A stretch of DNA of 64,000 nucleotides from Flaccisagitta enflata (lineage: Eukaryota; Chaetognatha; Sagittoidea; Aphragmophora): contig OZ231128.1 in the NCBI GenBank assembly GCA_965153355.1, forward strand, positions 16,120,001-16,184,000. Reading direction: 5' to 3'. Positions 60,974 through 64,000 of this stretch are shown here, in pieces. Below the pieces are notes generated by a model that saw only the letters and a program-made list of their open reading frames with translations, was not told the origin of the DNA and did no database searches. The position numbers were made by a program, and so were the translations under genes. Position 1 is the stretch's first letter. Each line of letters starts with the position of its first letter.

Positions 60974-61183
60974 TTAGTCACATGCTACCCGACTCTACAC
61001 CCCCCTGTGTCACTCCGTCATTTGGTTGGTCGGTTGGTTGGTCGGTCGGTCCCCTGTTTACGTTTTCAGCATTTTTGGGCTATTTGAGCTCACTGCTCCT
61101 GCCCAAATGCTCTAGTGACCTACTCCAGCACTGCTCCTACCCCCCTGCACGCAACTGGGATAACCGTGTATACAGCCTCGTTC
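60974..61183 (+). mobile_element. Y-family repeat
   Basis: TAGTCACATGCTACCCGACT, a GGTTGGTCGGTTGGTTGG tract, CACTGCTCCTGCCCAAATGC, and CACGCAACTGGGATAACCGT with the end TACAGCCTCGTT. Confidence 0.6.
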
Positions 61184-61584
61184 ACTTTTACAATTGCTGC
61201 ACCCTTGAGATGGCATCAAAATTGAAATGCGCCCTCATATTTTGCAGAACTTTTACCAGCCAAATTTTGCAAAATGGAATCTCTACAAAGTCTTATATTT
61301 TTCCTATAATCATCATTCTTTTGAGGTCAGCATCCTACACAATAGGTGTCCTTGATGTCAGATAGTCATACCAACGAATGATTGGGTCAAGGGGTGAGAA
61401 ATAACTGTGAAAAAAATGTCAACCATTTCCACTCCCTCAAAGATATTGCCAGAGCCACGAAACACTAACCTCATGTTACCTTCGCTTTATTTTTTAGTTT
61501 CAAATCCTACTAATGCCTACTGCCAATAAAGTTGACTCATGGTTACTCCAAATTGCTAGACTTATAGTTATACTTATGATCTGT
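61184..61584. other. Intergenic stretch, nothing identified
   Basis: No exon-like frame or repeat. Confidence 0.45.
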
Positions 61585-61736
61585 GTTATAACTAGGGTTG
61601 TGGAAGCGGTCGATTTTTATGCCGCTTCCACCGCTTCCGCTTCCGCTTCCGCTTCCATTTTGTAGTTCAAATACTAGTAGCTATCCCATCCTCCAAATTG
61701 GAAGCGGTCAATCGCTTCCACATCCCTAGTTATAAC
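61585..61736. mobile_element. Small palindromic MITE
   Basis: Ends GTTATAACTAGGG and CCCTAGTTATAAC continue into TGTGGAAGCGGTC and ATCGCTTCCACA. The centre repeats CGCTTCCGCTTCC. Confidence 0.7.
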
Positions 61737-61778
61737 AATATTTTTCCAGCATTACTGTATCATTCAATACTTTTACAG

Positions 61779-61871
61779 AGTTGTGCCAAATTTCCTGTTC
61801 ACCCTGTTGAATGGAGAATTGATATTCATCCTGTCTTGAACCATCTGCTTTCAAACAAACCAAAGGATAAG
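61779..61871 (+). CDS. Candidate internal exon, unidentified
   Basis: Acceptor AATACTTTTACAG, donor AAG|GTTCTT, 31 codons SCAKFPVHPVEWRIDIHPVL to NKPKDK in phase 0. Protein-like composition; no recognised family. Confidence 0.3.
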
Positions 61872-62139
61872 GTTCTTTAATCAAACAATGATACTGTAGG
61901 TCCTCTTGTAATGGCTCTCAACGTACTGTGAGAAAACTTAGGAACTGAAATGGTGAAAATCTCACCTTAGAGTTTGATGAGTTTGAATGGAACGAACGAA
62001 ACATGTTGTAGACTCGTGAATTTCTTCGTTTTAAATGCAAGATGTATCTCTGAAAAAAAAATGGGAAAGAAATCCGATACCATCCATCTTGGTTGAATAG
62101 AAAACTCATGCATTCACCCCCCCACCCAAAACACGCTTA

Positions 62140-62666
<527 letters not shown>

Positions 62667-62699
62667 TAGCACTCAAATGTTTACCCTTAAGACGCTGCG

Positions 62700-63119
62700 G
62701 AATTTCGTATCGAAATAAAGATATAGGAAGAAGTTGAGATTTGACGATATCAAATAGCCCAGGAATTTAGCTGGATAGCTGTAAAAGGCCCAGTTTAGGA
62801 GGCGCTTCAAAAGCTGAAGGATGAGAAAGTTGAGGCATATTCTAAGTTGGCCAATTGGACCATTGGACAGGGTCGCTGGGGCTAAAAACCCTTTTACGTT
62901 TTTGATTGACCAACTGACCAATTAACAGTTGGGCGGATAAAAATTCATACAGCGTCGACTGTAGGCCATTGAGGGCTGAAAATTCAAATCAAGTGAGCCA
63001 CGCAGGCCACTCGGACAATTGGGCAAGGTCATTGAAGCTAAAGTTGGTGACAGACGATGATAGACCAACCTTACAGTGGATATTCAAGGGACCTATCAAG
63101 GGACCAGGGAGGGGGCGTT
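62700..63119. other. Intergenic stretch
   Basis: Two degenerate copies of a GGCCANTTGGACNATTGG and GGTCNNTGNNGCTAAA block at about 62848-62890 and 62990-63040. No gene. Confidence 0.45.
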
Positions 63120-63388
63120 TTGAACGGGCCACGCGGTCGCTCACTACATTCGTTCACTTGCACCGCTCACTCCGCTCACTAACTCTGCAGCGCTCCGCAT
63201 TGCAACACTTGGCTCCGCTTCGCTACGCTTTGCTATGCTCGCTACGCTCGCTCGCTCCGTTCACAGGCTTGCGCACTCACTTCGCTCACTCCTTCGTTGG
63301 ACGGTTGAAACTCAGGAACATGAGTTCATGCTGTAAACGCGTTCAATAGGAAAAAGCACATTTTCGTCTTCACTAGAAACACGCCGGA
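63120..63388. repeat. Z repeat, second copy
   Basis: A CGCTCCGCTCACTCCGCTC minisatellite part, then TGAGTTCATGCTGTAAACGC and TTCACTAGAAACACGCC, matching 34985-35150. Confidence 0.6.
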
Positions 63389-63459
63389 ATGAGAAACGCC
63401 GATTCATCAAATCATGACTACTATCTAGGAAAAAAGTATATCTACACCTTCTACTAAGG

Positions 63460-63780
63460 ATATCTCCGCTTCTAGAAATGCTAGATAGATTTTTAAAAAA
63501 ACAAATTAAACATCATCAAAAAATCTTCAAAATGAGTCCAATCTGGTTGGTGTATCTTAAACCGTTTAAAAATTACAAGCAAAAATGTAAAAGACGTTCA
63601 TTTTCAAAATCAAGAAAATATAAGACAGCAGAATGCAGAAATTATAGACAGCTTTAAATCAACATATCTCCGCTTCTAGAGCAGCTAGTACATTTTTTTT
63701 TTAAAACAAAATTATCTACATGAAAAAATCTAGAAGATGAACTCATTCTGGTTTCTGTGGTTTTGTACATTTGGAAATGG
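63460..63780. repeat. Two tandem copies of a roughly 200 bp unit
   Basis: ATATCTCCGCTTCTAGA begins each unit (63468 and 63664), followed by a T-rich tract and TCATTCTGGTTT- or TCCAATCTGGTT-type sequence. Confidence 0.6.
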
Positions 63781-64000
63781 CAGATATAAATATAAACTTC
63801 TTCCTAAATTGTAAATTTGCCTATGAGTGTTAACACCATATCCTCTATAATAAGTTAGAATGGCTTTAGATATTGCTTCCCAAACCTTTGATAAGAATTT
63901 TTACTTAAAAAATAAGTTATTTTATATATTTACATTTTTTGTATAATGATTAAATGAATATTAGGTCACTAAATCATATTGTATCCCAGGTGTAGATATA
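63781..64000. other. AT-rich end of window, nothing identified
   Basis: No frame or array. Confidence 0.5.

Noticed and set aside
61010-61060. GGTTGGTCGGTTGG tract as a G-quadruplex or telomere-like repeat
   Set aside because: It is the tetranucleotide core of a Y-family copy; G runs are only two bases long.

Overview
This is animal nuclear DNA, not bacterial. It has large spliced genes with canonical GT-AG introns, very long microsatellites, many short inverted-repeat transposons and tRNA-like SINE heads. One gene encodes a macroglobulin-complement-related (MCR) protein with an LDL-receptor class A insert and no thioester, a type known from arthropods. That points to an invertebrate, perhaps an arthropod; the species call is inference.

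Two genes are solid. A ten-exon sphingosine-1-phosphate lyase gene (SGPL1/Sply type, + strand, 28612-43373, 695 residues) and a five-exon MCR gene (- strand, 54726-45059, 1625 residues) face each other tail to tail, 1.7 kb apart. All splice phases join cleanly in both. A third, smaller gene (- strand, 5568 to about 2433) encodes a coiled-coil protein I cannot name. The window opens with 108 bp that look like the 3' coding end of another + strand gene. Four isolated candidate exons lie at 20.7, 59.4, 60.4 and 61.8 kb.

Layout: 0-6 kb, gene end, mariner-like MITE and coiled-coil gene. 6-20.5 kb, a repeat field made of a 0.47 kb direct repeat pair and at least 14 copies of a 0.35 kb repeat carrying the octamer ATGCAAAT. 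These copies are forward up to 16.5 kb and reversed after 16.7 kb, and MITEs, a hAT-like element and a hairpin element are nested in them. 20.5-28.2 kb, intergenic microsatellites, fold-back elements and a CpG-rich GCGCGAA minisatellite. 28.2-43.4 kb, SGPL1. 45.0-54.7 kb, MCR. 54.8-64 kb, intergenic repeats with a dead Tc1 transposase fragment.

The most striking observation is that introns of both genes contain tandem arrays copied from their own exon-intron junctions. SGPL1 intron 1 carries 23 near-copies of the exon 2 splice acceptor plus the first 45 coding bases. Intron 3 carries four copies of the exon 3 donor junction, and intron 4 five copies of the exon 4 donor junction. Introns 6 and 7 carry decayed copies of the exon 7 and exon 8 acceptors. 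MCR intron 2 carries three copies of the exon 3 acceptor. This is six independent cases in 26 kb. A second candidate novelty is a dispersed hairpin-ended element of 120-215 bp (about 20 copies, here called the Y family) whose terminal palindrome and distant internal copy of the same motif change together between subfamilies.
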